The position numbers were made by a program, and so were the translations under genes. Under the pieces are notes generated by a model, which did no database searches, was not told where the DNA came from, and saw only the letters and a list, made by a program, of their open reading frames with translations. Source: Thermobifida alba (GTDB lineage: Bacteria; Actinomycetota; Actinomycetes; Streptosporangiales; Streptosporangiaceae). From it: a stretch of 64,000 nucleotides of DNA. Numbering within the stretch: position 1 is the stretch's first letter; the number at the start of each line of letters is the position of its first letter. Below, piece by piece: positions 44,127-52,006 of the stretch. Location of the stretch: assembly GCF_023208015.1 (NCBI RefSeq), contig NZ_CP051627.1, positions 2,294,001 to 2,358,000 of the forward strand. Reading direction: 5' to 3'.

Positions 44127-44155
44127 CGGACAATCCCGGCCCGGGAGCCGATAAT
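44127..44155 (+). promoter_or_regulatory. Promoter-like element before the Ser/Thr kinase gene
   Basis: CGGACA (44127-44132), a 17-bp spacer and GATAAT (44150-44155), 31 bp before the kinase start. It matches the layout and -10 sequence of the promoter at 42059, so the two genes may be co-controlled while each has its own promoter. Confidence 0.5.
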
Positions 44156-44186
44156 CGACGGAGAACCCCCGACCGCAGGAACGTCG

Positions 44187-45836
44187 ATGCCCCACGGTTT
44201 CCCGCCCGACCTGTCCCCCCTTCACCCCGACGACCACGGGATCCGCATCCCCGGGTACCGGATCGTCGGCCGTCTGGGTGAAGGGGGCATGGGCGTCGTC
44301 TACGCCGCGCTGGACGCCCGGAGGCAGCCCGTGGCGTTGAAGCTCATGCGCGCGGAGATGTCCCCGGACATCGGACAGCGGCGCCGGCGGTTCCACTCCG
44401 AGGTGCGGACGCTGCGGCGGGTCCGCGACGAGCACATCGTCCCGCTGCTGGACGCCGGCGTGTCCGGAGGGCGTCCCTGGCTGGCCACCGCCTACGTCCC
44501 GGGGCAGAACCTGCAGCGGTGCGGGAGGCTGTCCGGCCCGCGCCTGCTCCTGCTGGCCCGGGGGGTGGCCCGCGCGCTGCACGCCATCCACCGGGCGGGC
44601 GTCGTGCACCGCGACCTCAAACCCTCCAACGTCATGATCCGCCCCGACGGGGTGCCCGTGGTGCTGGACTTCGGCATCGCGAGGTCGCTGGCCGACACGG
44701 GGCTCACCGGGACCGGCGCGCCGCCGGTCGGCACGGCGGGCACGATCAGTCCGGAACGGTACCGGGGCGTGTCCGCCCCGCCGGCGGACGTCTTCGCCTG
44801 GGGCTGCCTGGTGGTGTTCGCCGCGACCGGACGGCAGCCCTTCTCCGGGTCCTCCCCCGAGGAGGTCATGCACCGGGTGCTGCACGGGCAGCCCGACCTG
44901 CACGGGTTCACCGGTCCGCTGGCGGACCTGGCGGTGCGGGCGATGGCCCGGGACGCCGGGGCGCGTCCCACCGCGCACCAGCTGGTGGAGGCCCTCGGCT
45001 CCGCCGAGGCCCCGGCGCGGTCCGCGCCGCCCCGGAGCGGACGGTCCGCGGGCGACACGGCGACCCTGCTGGTCCTGGAGATGCAGCGGCACCACGACGA
45101 TCCGCTTCCCTGGCTGCGCCGCAACCGGGAGCGCCTGGTCGGCGAGGCGCGGCGGCTGGGGGTCGCGGACCGGGCGCTGCTCGACCTGCTGCACAACCTG
45201 CCGGAGGAGGGGCTCTCCTCCGCCGCGGTGGAGGAGGCCCTCGCCGTCCTCGCCGTCCGGCTCGCCCCGCACGAACGCCCCCGCTACCGGGGCCACCCCG
45301 TCGACGAGGACGGGCTCGTGGCGCTGGCCTGCGGCGGGGCCGCCGAGCAGGCGCTGCTGCGCCGCCTGCTGGGCGAGCGCAGCCTGATCGTCGAACGGTA
45401 CGCGGCCCGGCACCTGTGCCGGCACGGCCTGTGCGTGGGCAAGTACCTCGGCCGGGGCTGCCGGATCCTGCGGCGGCTCCGCTCCGAGGTCGCCGCGGTC
45501 GTGGCGCACACCCGGGAGCCGCTGCGGGAACTGCGCCACCAGATCTGGGCCGAGCACGACGCGCTGGGGCACCCGAGGATCCTGCTGCCCCCGGACCGGG
45601 AGCTGACCGACCGGGTCCACGCGACGGCGCTGCTGGTGCGGCGGCGCAGCAGCGAACTCGACCGGCACCGCGAGGAGGTGCTGGCGCTGCGGTGCCCCAC
45701 CCGGTGGTGGGCCAGTCAGCAGGAGGCGGTGCTGCGGGCCGACCCCAACACGGACCGGGGACTGGCCTGGGTGGTCATCGCCTCGGTCGCCGCGGACACG
45801 GCGCGGCGGTTCGCCGAGGCGGCCGCAGCGGAGTGA
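44187..45836 (+). CDS. Soluble Ser/Thr protein kinase with unknown helical C-terminal domain
   Basis: 549 residues. The kinase is intact: glycine loop GEGGMGVVYA (31-40), K52, HRDLKPSN (141-148), DFG (161-163) and the PVGTAGTISPERYRG activation region. There is no membrane helix or PASTA domain. Residues 320-549 form a helical, Arg/Leu-rich domain with several Cys and His (AARHLCRHGLCVGKYLGRGC) that I cannot name; its RHLCRHG-type repeats are reminiscent of effector-associated adaptors, but this is speculative. It likely phosphorylates partners encoded by the convergent operon. ATG at 44187 behind GCAGGAA. Confidence 0.9.
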   Translation: MPHGFPPDLSPLHPDDHGIRIPGYRIVGRLGEGGMGVVYAALDARRQPVALKLMRAEMSPDIGQRRRRFHSEVRTLRRVRDEHIVPLLDAGVSGGRPWLATAYVPGQNLQRCGRLSGPRLLLLARGVARALHAIHRAGVVHRDLKPSNVMIRPDGVPVVLDFGIARSLADTGLTGTGAPPVGTAGTISPERYRGVSAPPADVFAWGCLVVFAATGRQPFSGSSPEEVMHRVLHGQPDLHGFTGPLADLAVRAMARDAGARPTAHQLVEALGSAEAPARSAPPRSGRSAGDTATLLVLEMQRHHDDPLPWLRRNRERLVGEARRLGVADRALLDLLHNLPEEGLSSAAVEEALAVLAVRLAPHERPRYRGHPVDEDGLVALACGGAAEQALLRRLLGERSLIVERYAARHLCRHGLCVGKYLGRGCRILRRLRSEVAAVVAHTREPLRELRHQIWAEHDALGHPRILLPPDRELTDRVHATALLVRRRSSELDRHREEVLALRCPTRWWASQQEAVLRADPNTDRGLAWVVIASVAADTARRFAEAAAAE

Positions 45837-45841
45837 CCCGG

Positions 45842-45872
45842 GCTCCGCCGCGGTCGACGGCCGCGGCGGAGC
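45842..45872. terminator. Bidirectional terminator between the two convergent operons
   Basis: Perfect 12-bp arms (45842-45853 and 45861-45872) with a 7-nt loop, placed exactly between the kinase stop and the stop of the MotB-like gene. Confidence 0.85.
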
Positions 45873-45877
45873 GGCGC

Positions 45878-46414
45878 TCACTCCAGGAAGAACACCGACA
45901 GCTCGACGGCTCCGGGACTGCCGCCGGTCCACAACTCCCGGTACTTGGCCCCCTCGAACTGGGGGATCTCCGCGACAGCGATCTCGACGACCTCGGCGGC
46001 GAACTCCTTGGCCGCCCCGATCTGCTGGTTGCTGCCGCTGCCGAAGGCGATGACGAAGCCGATCTCCCGCTGCTCGGTCAGGTGCTCGCGGCACTTGTCG
46101 CTGGGTTCGCCGTGGCCGTCGTCGGTGTTGAAGTCGCTGTCGTCCGGGTCGGACAGGATGCGGCCGAGTTCGGCCACGACCCTGTCGGGGTCCACGTCGA
46201 ACCCGTTGCCCAGGCGGACGGTGAACTCGCAGGAGTCGGGGCTCAGCAGCTTCGGCGGGGGAGGCGGCGGGGGTTCGGGCGCTTCTGGGGCGTTCTGGGC
46301 GCTGAGCGAGACGAGGAACAGCACCAGCAGCAGGTCCGCGAAGAGCCATCCCGCCAGGTGGACGGCTGGTGCCCGCCCGTTGGCGGGCCTGCGGCGGCGT
46401 CCGGTCAGGACCAC
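45878..46414 (-). CDS. Small membrane protein with MotB/ZorB-like membrane helix
   Basis: 178 residues. A short basic N-terminus, then one membrane helix with an acidic residue at its start (GWLFADLLLVLFLVSLS; Asp27), the pattern of MotB/ExbD/TolR/ZorB stator subunits where this Asp carries protons. A Pro-rich stretch (EPPPPPPPK) links to an outer domain of about 125 residues (CEFTVRLGNGFDVDPDRV, IGFVIAFGSGSNQQIGAA) that is a distant candidate for an OmpA-like fold. The start is GTG at 46414, overlapping the previous gene by 10 bp. Assignment is by layout and motif, not by a secure family match. Confidence 0.72.
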   Translation of the reverse strand: MVLTGRRRRPANGRAPAVHLAGWLFADLLLVLFLVSLSAQNAPEAPEPPPPPPPKLLSPDSCEFTVRLGNGFDVDPDRVVAELGRILSDPDDSDFNTDDGHGEPSDKCREHLTEQREIGFVIAFGSGSNQQIGAAKEFAAEVVEIAVAEIPQFEGAKYRELWTGGSPGAVELSVFFLE

Positions 46415-47619
46415 GGGTCCTCCTCGCGGCCGCCGTCCGCCTCCCCGTCCCGGCGGTTCGCCACGTCGCGCTGCACTCCCTTGACGAGGAAGCCGAGGTC
46501 GTCGGCGAGGTCGGTGAACTCGTCGAGCGCCTGCCGCAGAGTGCTGCTGGACTGCTCGGTGAAGGCGCCGAGCCGGTCCTGGGCCGCGGCCAGCTCCTCG
46601 GAGACCTTCTCCAGTTTCTCCAGGGCGGCGGCGATGCGGTCCATGGTGTCGACGGCGAACCGCGCCGACTCGGCGGTGCGCTGCTCGACGAGGTCGTTCT
46701 GCTGCCGGAGCAGGTCCAGGGTGTGGCGGGTCTGCTCGCTGAGCCGGTCCTGGCCCTCGACGGTGCTGCGGGTGAGGGCGGTGAGGCTGTCGAGGAGTTC
46801 GGCGGGGGTGCGGGCCTCCCGGACGGCGTCGGCGAGCTGCCCCATCCGGGTCTGCCAGGCGTCCAGCGCGTCGACGAGCTGCTGCCGGGGGTCGCCGGTG
46901 AACGCCTCGGCGATGTCGGCGGCGGCCTGGCGCATGTCGGCGGCGGCCCGGTGCATGCTGTCGGTGGCGGCGCCCAGGGCGTTCTCCATGCCGGCCATCG
47001 CCCTGCGGACCCCCTGGAGGGTCTCGTTGGCGCCGCGGACCTCCGCGCGCACCGAGTCGGGGCGGTCGGGGATCAGGTAGGTGGCCAGGGCCAGCAGCTG
47101 GACGATCTCCTCGCGCTGGCGGCTGCGGTCGCTGAACGCCTCGACCGCTCCCTCCAGGACGTGGACGAGCAGGGTCGCGCCGATGACGCCGAGCAGGAAG
47201 ACGCAGACCCAGGACGCGGTGGTGCTGAGCGGCTCGAACTGGGCGGTTCCGGTGAAGCCGCCCTGCTGCCAGCCGTACAGGAAGTTGGCGCCCTGGGGGG
47301 CCTCGCCGAAGGCGGACAGCACCTGCATGAGCTGGTACCAGGTCCAGAACACGGGGAGGAAGATGAGGACGTCGCGGACTCCGCGCAGCAGCCACAGCAG
47401 CAGGTGCGTCCAGCGCGGCGGGGAGGCGTCGGGCATCAGGGAGTCGGGCGGGTAGGCGGCGGCCAGGTCGGTGCCGGCCAGGCCCGCGCCGCCGTCGGCC
47501 AGGCCGCGCGCGAGCGACCGCAGCAGTTGTGCGCCCGCCGGCGGGGCGGTGCGGGCGTACCGGTCGAGCTGCTCGGCGATGTCGGCCAGGTCGTGGTCAC
47601 GGTCGGTTGACGCGCTCAC
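46405..47619 (-). CDS. Coiled-coil membrane protein (MotA/ZorA-like layout)
   Basis: 404 residues. Two hydrophobic segments, about 70-98 (LLLWLLRGVRDVLIFLPVFWTW) and 133-157 (SWVCVFLLGVIGATLLVHVLEG), then a long cytoplasmic helix/coiled coil to about residue 385 (ALEKLEKVSEELAAAQDRLG). That is the topology expected of a stator subunit with a long tail, as in ZorA, next to a MotB-like partner; MotA itself has four helices, so this may be a reduced or unrelated version. GTG start at 47619 overlapping the GAP1-like stop (GTGA). Confidence 0.75.
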   Translation of the reverse strand: MSASTDRDHDLADIAEQLDRYARTAPPAGAQLLRSLARGLADGGAGLAGTDLAAAYPPDSLMPDASPPRWTHLLLWLLRGVRDVLIFLPVFWTWYQLMQVLSAFGEAPQGANFLYGWQQGGFTGTAQFEPLSTTASWVCVFLLGVIGATLLVHVLEGAVEAFSDRSRQREEIVQLLALATYLIPDRPDSVRAEVRGANETLQGVRRAMAGMENALGAATDSMHRAAADMRQAAADIAEAFTGDPRQQLVDALDAWQTRMGQLADAVREARTPAELLDSLTALTRSTVEGQDRLSEQTRHTLDLLRQQNDLVEQRTAESARFAVDTMDRIAAALEKLEKVSEELAAAQDRLGAFTEQSSSTLRQALDEFTDLADDLGFLVKGVQRDVANRRDGEADGGREEDPWS

Positions 47620-50549
47620 CTGGAGGTCTCCTCAACTGCGGGCGACGGGGAGGCGGGGGTGTCCTGGGGCGGGGCGGAGACGGCGGGGCCGCTCTGTTCG
47701 GGCGGGGAGGACCAGTCGCTCCCGCCGCTCCCGACGACCGCGACCACGACGAGGACGACCACGAGCACGAGGAGGACAGCCAGGAACACGGCGAAGAGCA
47801 GCGTCCGGAGGACGGGGCTGCGGCATCCCCTGCCCTCGCCCACGAAGGTGCTGTCGGTCGGTCCCCGTCCCGGGTGGCCCCACACCCCCCGGCGGTCCCT
47901 CCCGTCCGGGCGGGCCCGCTCCGGTTCCGGTTCTGCCGGTGCGGGCTGCTCGGCCACGTCCTCGTACCACTGGGGGGCGGGCTCGCCGGGGCGGGGCGCG
48001 GCGCCGGTGCCCTCCGCCGCCTGCCGCGGGGTTCGGGGGGCCTCGTCCGGCTCCTCGTCGGTGGACGCGAAGCTCGGGCGGGCGGTGTCGTGGTCGGCTC
48101 CGTCCCGGGCCGTCGGGCGGTGCTGTCGCGCGGTGCTCCCGGAGGAGGCGTACGGCGGCTCCGGGATCGACGGTTCGTCGCGGCCGGGATCGCCGTCCTC
48201 CGCCTCCACGGGGCCGCGGGACGGCAGGGCGAGCGGAGGAGCCGCCTTCTTCGCCCCGGTGCTGCTCCGCGACAGCAGCGACCGCAGCCGTCCGGGCCGC
48301 GTACCGCTGTCGGCGGTGGCGGGCGGCCGTCCGACGATCGTCATGAGGTCGGGCCGGTCCTGGAGGCTCTCCACCATTTCGGGGGAGAACACGCGCCACA
48401 GGCGTTCGGAGGCCGGGGTGTGGGCGCTCTCGGTGCGGGAGACACGGATCAGCGCCAACCGGAAGTAGGCGGGCCGGGGGTACAGTTCCGCCCGCTCCAG
48501 TTCCTCCACCTTCCTCTCGGGGAGGGCGCGGCTGCCGGGAGGCGGGGGCGTGCGCCCGTCGGCCAGCGGCGGCACCTCTCCGCTGGCCAGCCACATCAGG
48601 TCCGCGAAGGCGAGGATGATCTCCTGTCCCGCCTGTCCGTAGCGGTCCCTGCCGCGCAGGGCGTACAGCTCCTCCTGGAAGTGTCCGTGCTCCCGGCACA
48701 TCCGCTGGAAGCCCTCGACCGGCAGCGCGTCGGCGCGCCGCAGTTCGACCAGGGTCTTCACGATCCCGCGGAACTCCCGGAGGGTCGGGGCCCCCGCCAG
48801 CCGGTCCACCAGGTAGGGGAGCGCGCCGTCGAGCAGTGCGGCGGTTTCGCGGTCCGCCAGGAAACCTCTCAGCCTGTACCAGAGCCGCAGGCGCTCCTTG
48901 ACGGAGAGGTACCGGGCCGCCACCGGGAGGAGGGAGGGGAGCAGCCGGTGCGTGTCGACGGCGGCCAGGTCCTCCGGCAACCGGTCGGACAGCCGGGAGT
49001 CGGTCCGGCCGGGGCCCGGGGGGCCGTAGCCGAGTCCGAGCAGGTGCGCGAAGACCGCCTGCCGCCGCTCCGCGGTCTCGTCGGCCAGCGCGTCCAGCAG
49101 GAAGCCCCGCTTCCGCAGCGCGGCGCGCACCTCCGGCCGGTCCTCCGGAAGGTCCGGGTACTCCTGCAGGGCGGCCAGGATCCCGCGGCGGAACTCCCGG
49201 GCCATGACGTCCCCGGTGTGGCTGCCGGCGAGCGTGACCAGGGTCGCGGCGGGGACCCCCAGGCCGGTCAGCAGGTCGCGGACCTCGGCGGTGGACAGCC
49301 GGGCGAGCTGGTGCGCGTGCCACAGCAGCGTGTCGAAGTCGGCGGCGGGGCGGCCGCTGCGGTCGCGCCACAGGTGGCGCACCCGGTCGGTGACCGGGCG
49401 CAGTTGCGCGTGGCGCTCCTCCGGCCGCTCCGGGACGGGAGGGGAGAACACCTGCCTGCCCGCACCGCGCAGGTCGTCGAGGTCGGGGTCGTCCCGCCAG
49501 TCGAGGGCGAGGCCGGCGACCCGGTCCCGCAGCAGCGCGGTGAGGCCCCGGGGGGCGCGGGGCCAGCCTCCCCAGGCCCGGCACAGTTTGGCCAGTTCGT
49601 CGGGGCCCAGCGCGGCGAACTCCTGCCGCGCCCAGCGCAGGGTGTCCTCCTGGGCCAGGTAGCGGCGGGCCGAGGCGTCCCCCTGGAGCGCCCGCAGCAG
49701 CAACCGGTACAGGCCCTCGCGCTGGTAGTGCAGGTCGGACAGGCCGCGCCGGCGCTCCTCCGGGCTGGTTGGGACGGCCCGCGACGGGTCGGCGAGCGCC
49801 CGGTCCACCAGGTAGCCGATGTCGTCGGCCCACTCCTCCAGCGGCGCCCGGCTGGCGGGGGACTTGCGGTACCAGTGGGAGGGCGGGATGTGCAGCCTGG
49901 TCTTCTCCGCGGTGACCGCGATCCGCGGCTGGGCCGACGCCGCCTGGACGTCCCCCTCGACGACCAGGGAGACGTCCAGCAGGCAGGCCAGCGCGTGTCC
50001 GAGGGCGTAGGGGTCGCTGTGCGCCCCGGCGAAGTGGAAGTGGTAGTCGGGGTGGTGCAGCACGTGCCGCAGCAGCGCCGCGACCTCCTGCGGGTCGGCC
50101 CGGCCGGGGACCGTGGACGCGGTGTCCAGGTCCGCGGGGTCGAGCGCGGGCAGGTGCGGGTCGGGCAGCGGTCCGTCCTGGGGGGGCAGCCACCCCGCCC
50201 AGTGCCGCAGGCCGAGGGCGAGCCGGGCGGTCAGCACCTCGTCCGCTCCCAGCAGCGCGTGCACCTGGTGGGAGCCTCTGGAGGAGGTCGGTACCGCGTC
50301 GGCGCGGACGACCACGGCCAGGCCCGGGCGGGACCGCGGGCGCAGCAGGCCGAGCGCGGGGCGGTCGGGGCGCAGCGGCCCGACCAGGTCCCCGTTGTCC
50401 AGCAGGTCGCTCCACCGGGCGAGGTCCCGCTGGTCCGACAGGGACGTTCCCACCGGGCCGACGCCCCGTCCGCCCAGCAGGTGCTGGTCGGTCCAGCGGA
50501 ACACCACCTGGTGGATCCGCGTGTCCCGCTCTCCGCGGGTTGTGCTCAC
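47616..50549 (-). CDS. GAP1-like GTPase-associated protein with C-terminal membrane helix
   Basis: 977 residues. The N-terminus (IHQVVFRWTDQHLLGGRGVGPVGTSL) matches what I recall of the GTPase-associated protein 1 N-terminal domain, followed by a large helical middle region. Residues about 750-905 are low-complexity and charged; one membrane helix follows (LLFAVFLAVLLVLVVVLVVVAVV) with a short Pro/Ser-rich outer tail. In published genomic surveys GAP1 genes travel with TRAFAC double-GTPases in conflict-type systems, and here the GTPase gene lies 11 bp upstream. The start is GTG at 50549 behind AAAGGGGACGGG. Function is inferred from context. Confidence 0.78.
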   Translation of the reverse strand: MSTTRGERDTRIHQVVFRWTDQHLLGGRGVGPVGTSLSDQRDLARWSDLLDNGDLVGPLRPDRPALGLLRPRSRPGLAVVVRADAVPTSSRGSHQVHALLGADEVLTARLALGLRHWAGWLPPQDGPLPDPHLPALDPADLDTASTVPGRADPQEVAALLRHVLHHPDYHFHFAGAHSDPYALGHALACLLDVSLVVEGDVQAASAQPRIAVTAEKTRLHIPPSHWYRKSPASRAPLEEWADDIGYLVDRALADPSRAVPTSPEERRRGLSDLHYQREGLYRLLLRALQGDASARRYLAQEDTLRWARQEFAALGPDELAKLCRAWGGWPRAPRGLTALLRDRVAGLALDWRDDPDLDDLRGAGRQVFSPPVPERPEERHAQLRPVTDRVRHLWRDRSGRPAADFDTLLWHAHQLARLSTAEVRDLLTGLGVPAATLVTLAGSHTGDVMAREFRRGILAALQEYPDLPEDRPEVRAALRKRGFLLDALADETAERRQAVFAHLLGLGYGPPGPGRTDSRLSDRLPEDLAAVDTHRLLPSLLPVAARYLSVKERLRLWYRLRGFLADRETAALLDGALPYLVDRLAGAPTLREFRGIVKTLVELRRADALPVEGFQRMCREHGHFQEELYALRGRDRYGQAGQEIILAFADLMWLASGEVPPLADGRTPPPPGSRALPERKVEELERAELYPRPAYFRLALIRVSRTESAHTPASERLWRVFSPEMVESLQDRPDLMTIVGRPPATADSGTRPGRLRSLLSRSSTGAKKAAPPLALPSRGPVEAEDGDPGRDEPSIPEPPYASSGSTARQHRPTARDGADHDTARPSFASTDEEPDEAPRTPRQAAEGTGAAPRPGEPAPQWYEDVAEQPAPAEPEPERARPDGRDRRGVWGHPGRGPTDSTFVGEGRGCRSPVLRTLLFAVFLAVLLVLVVVLVVVAVVGSGGSDWSSPPEQSGPAVSAPPQDTPASPSPAVEETSR

Positions 50550-50560
50550 CCCGTCCCCTT

Positions 50561-52006
50561 TCACGTCGGCTCGCGCACGCCTCGCACGTAGTCGTGGTTG
50601 ATCGTCTGCGGGTCGATGAGTCCTGTCATGGCGAACAGGGACAGCAGCGGGCGCAGGACGCGCATGTGGCGGAACTTCCGCTTGTTGTAGCGTCCGTCCC
50701 GCTCCTCGCAGCCGGTGGCCGAGGCGAAGTGCAGGGTGGCGTCCTCGAAGGCGTTGACCGGTTGCAGCCACTCCCTGGCGCCGTTGGTCGCGCAGTAGAC
50801 GTAGACGTCCTCGCTCTCCTGGTCGACCGTCTCCAGGTGGAATTCGTCGTCGCGCTCCAGCCACCTGCTGACCCAGTACTCCTCCTGGGCGAGGAGGAGG
50901 TCGGCCTTGGCGAGGACCACGACCGCGGGCTTGGGCAGCGGGTGCTTGCGCTGTCCCGACGCGCGCGCCACCAGCCGCTCGTCCTGGCGGAGCTTGTTGA
51001 TCACGTTGCCGAACCCCGAGGGGTGGAGCAGTCCGCGGCGCTTGCCGTCCCAGCCGTACAGCGACTGGCCGTCCGCGACGAAGATGTAGGCGTCCAGCCC
51101 GTAGATGAACTGGAGGCGGCTGCGTGCCTTGGAGTCCAGGAAGAGCTCCCCGGCCACGTCGAAGAAGCTCACCACGCAGTCGGTCTCCTCGCCGTTCCAG
51201 GTGCTGGTGACCGTGTAGGCCATGCGGAACTCGACGGGGTCGGTCCGGTTGGTGCGGCGCAGGGCGGTGCGCTGGTCGGGGGCGAGGAACCCGGCCACGT
51301 CCTCCCGCTGCATGTAGTGCTCCCACATCTCGGCGAAGGGCTGGACGTACACGCCGAGCGCGGCGAGTTCCTCCTCCTCTTCCTGCAGGCGGTGCAGCAT
51401 CGCCGCCAGCAGGTGCGACTTGCCGGAGCGGGTGGTCCCGATGAGTCCGATGTTGAGGGTGCGGCGGATCTGGCAGTACTCGTAGGGGATGTAGTGCGGT
51501 TCGGACAGTTCGTTCTCGTCCGGCTGGGGGTCGAGGACGGGCCTGGGCTGCGCCCCGGTGGTGCTCTCCCAGTCGTCTCCGTCGTCGGCGTCCTCCGCCA
51601 GCGCGAAGGGGGACCGGGCGGGCTCGTCCTCCGGGTCGTCGAGGTCGATCCCGCCGGAGAAGACGGTCGTGGGGGCACCGTCCCCCGCGCCGGCCGCGAA
51701 GACGGCGGTGGAACCGTCCAGGACGTCGGTGGGGTGGTCGAAGGGGTCGGCGTGGTATCCGGGGTCCGCCTGGCCGGCGGGGTCGAGGCGCGCCTCCCTG
51801 CGGCACTCCAGGTAGGTGTTGCCGCGGTTGTAGGCCGCGACCCCCAGCAGCCCGCGCTGCCGGACCGCGTCGGTGACGTCGCCCTGCACCTCCTGGGTGG
51901 CGATGTCGCGGATCACGCTCCTGGCCCGCGAGGTGTCGATCTGCGCGAGGCAGTACGGGCAGTTCACCGTCGGCGGCAGGTCCGCCGGCCGGCCCGGGTG
52001 GCTCAT
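50561..52006 (-). CDS. TRAFAC-type (double-GTPase family-like) GTPase with N-terminal Cys motif
   Basis: 481 residues. CPYC (16-19) plus Cys68 may bind zinc. A disordered acidic linker (about 75-170) precedes the GTPase: Walker A GTTRSGKS (190-197), switch/Walker B SFFDVAGELFLDS with Asp283, and VVVLAKADLLL as the base-specificity region. The pattern fits the GTPase class I recall as DO-GTPase2 in NTP-dependent conflict systems. ATG at 52006 overlaps the pseudokinase stop (TGATG), so the two proteins are probably made together and interact. No membrane helix. Confidence 0.83.
   Translation of the reverse strand: MSHPGRPADLPPTVNCPYCLAQIDTSRARSVIRDIATQEVQGDVTDAVRQRGLLGVAAYNRGNTYLECRREARLDPAGQADPGYHADPFDHPTDVLDGSTAVFAAGAGDGAPTTVFSGGIDLDDPEDEPARSPFALAEDADDGDDWESTTGAQPRPVLDPQPDENELSEPHYIPYEYCQIRRTLNIGLIGTTRSGKSHLLAAMLHRLQEEEEELAALGVYVQPFAEMWEHYMQREDVAGFLAPDQRTALRRTNRTDPVEFRMAYTVTSTWNGEETDCVVSFFDVAGELFLDSKARSRLQFIYGLDAYIFVADGQSLYGWDGKRRGLLHPSGFGNVINKLRQDERLVARASGQRKHPLPKPAVVVLAKADLLLAQEEYWVSRWLERDDEFHLETVDQESEDVYVYCATNGAREWLQPVNAFEDATLHFASATGCEERDGRYNKRKFRHMRVLRPLLSLFAMTGLIDPQTINHDYVRGVREPT

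Noticed and set aside
47529-50591. 1020-residue plus-strand open frame opposite the GAP1-like gene
   Set aside because: Low-complexity composition and no ribosome site or domain; the minus strand has the coherent, overlapped operon.
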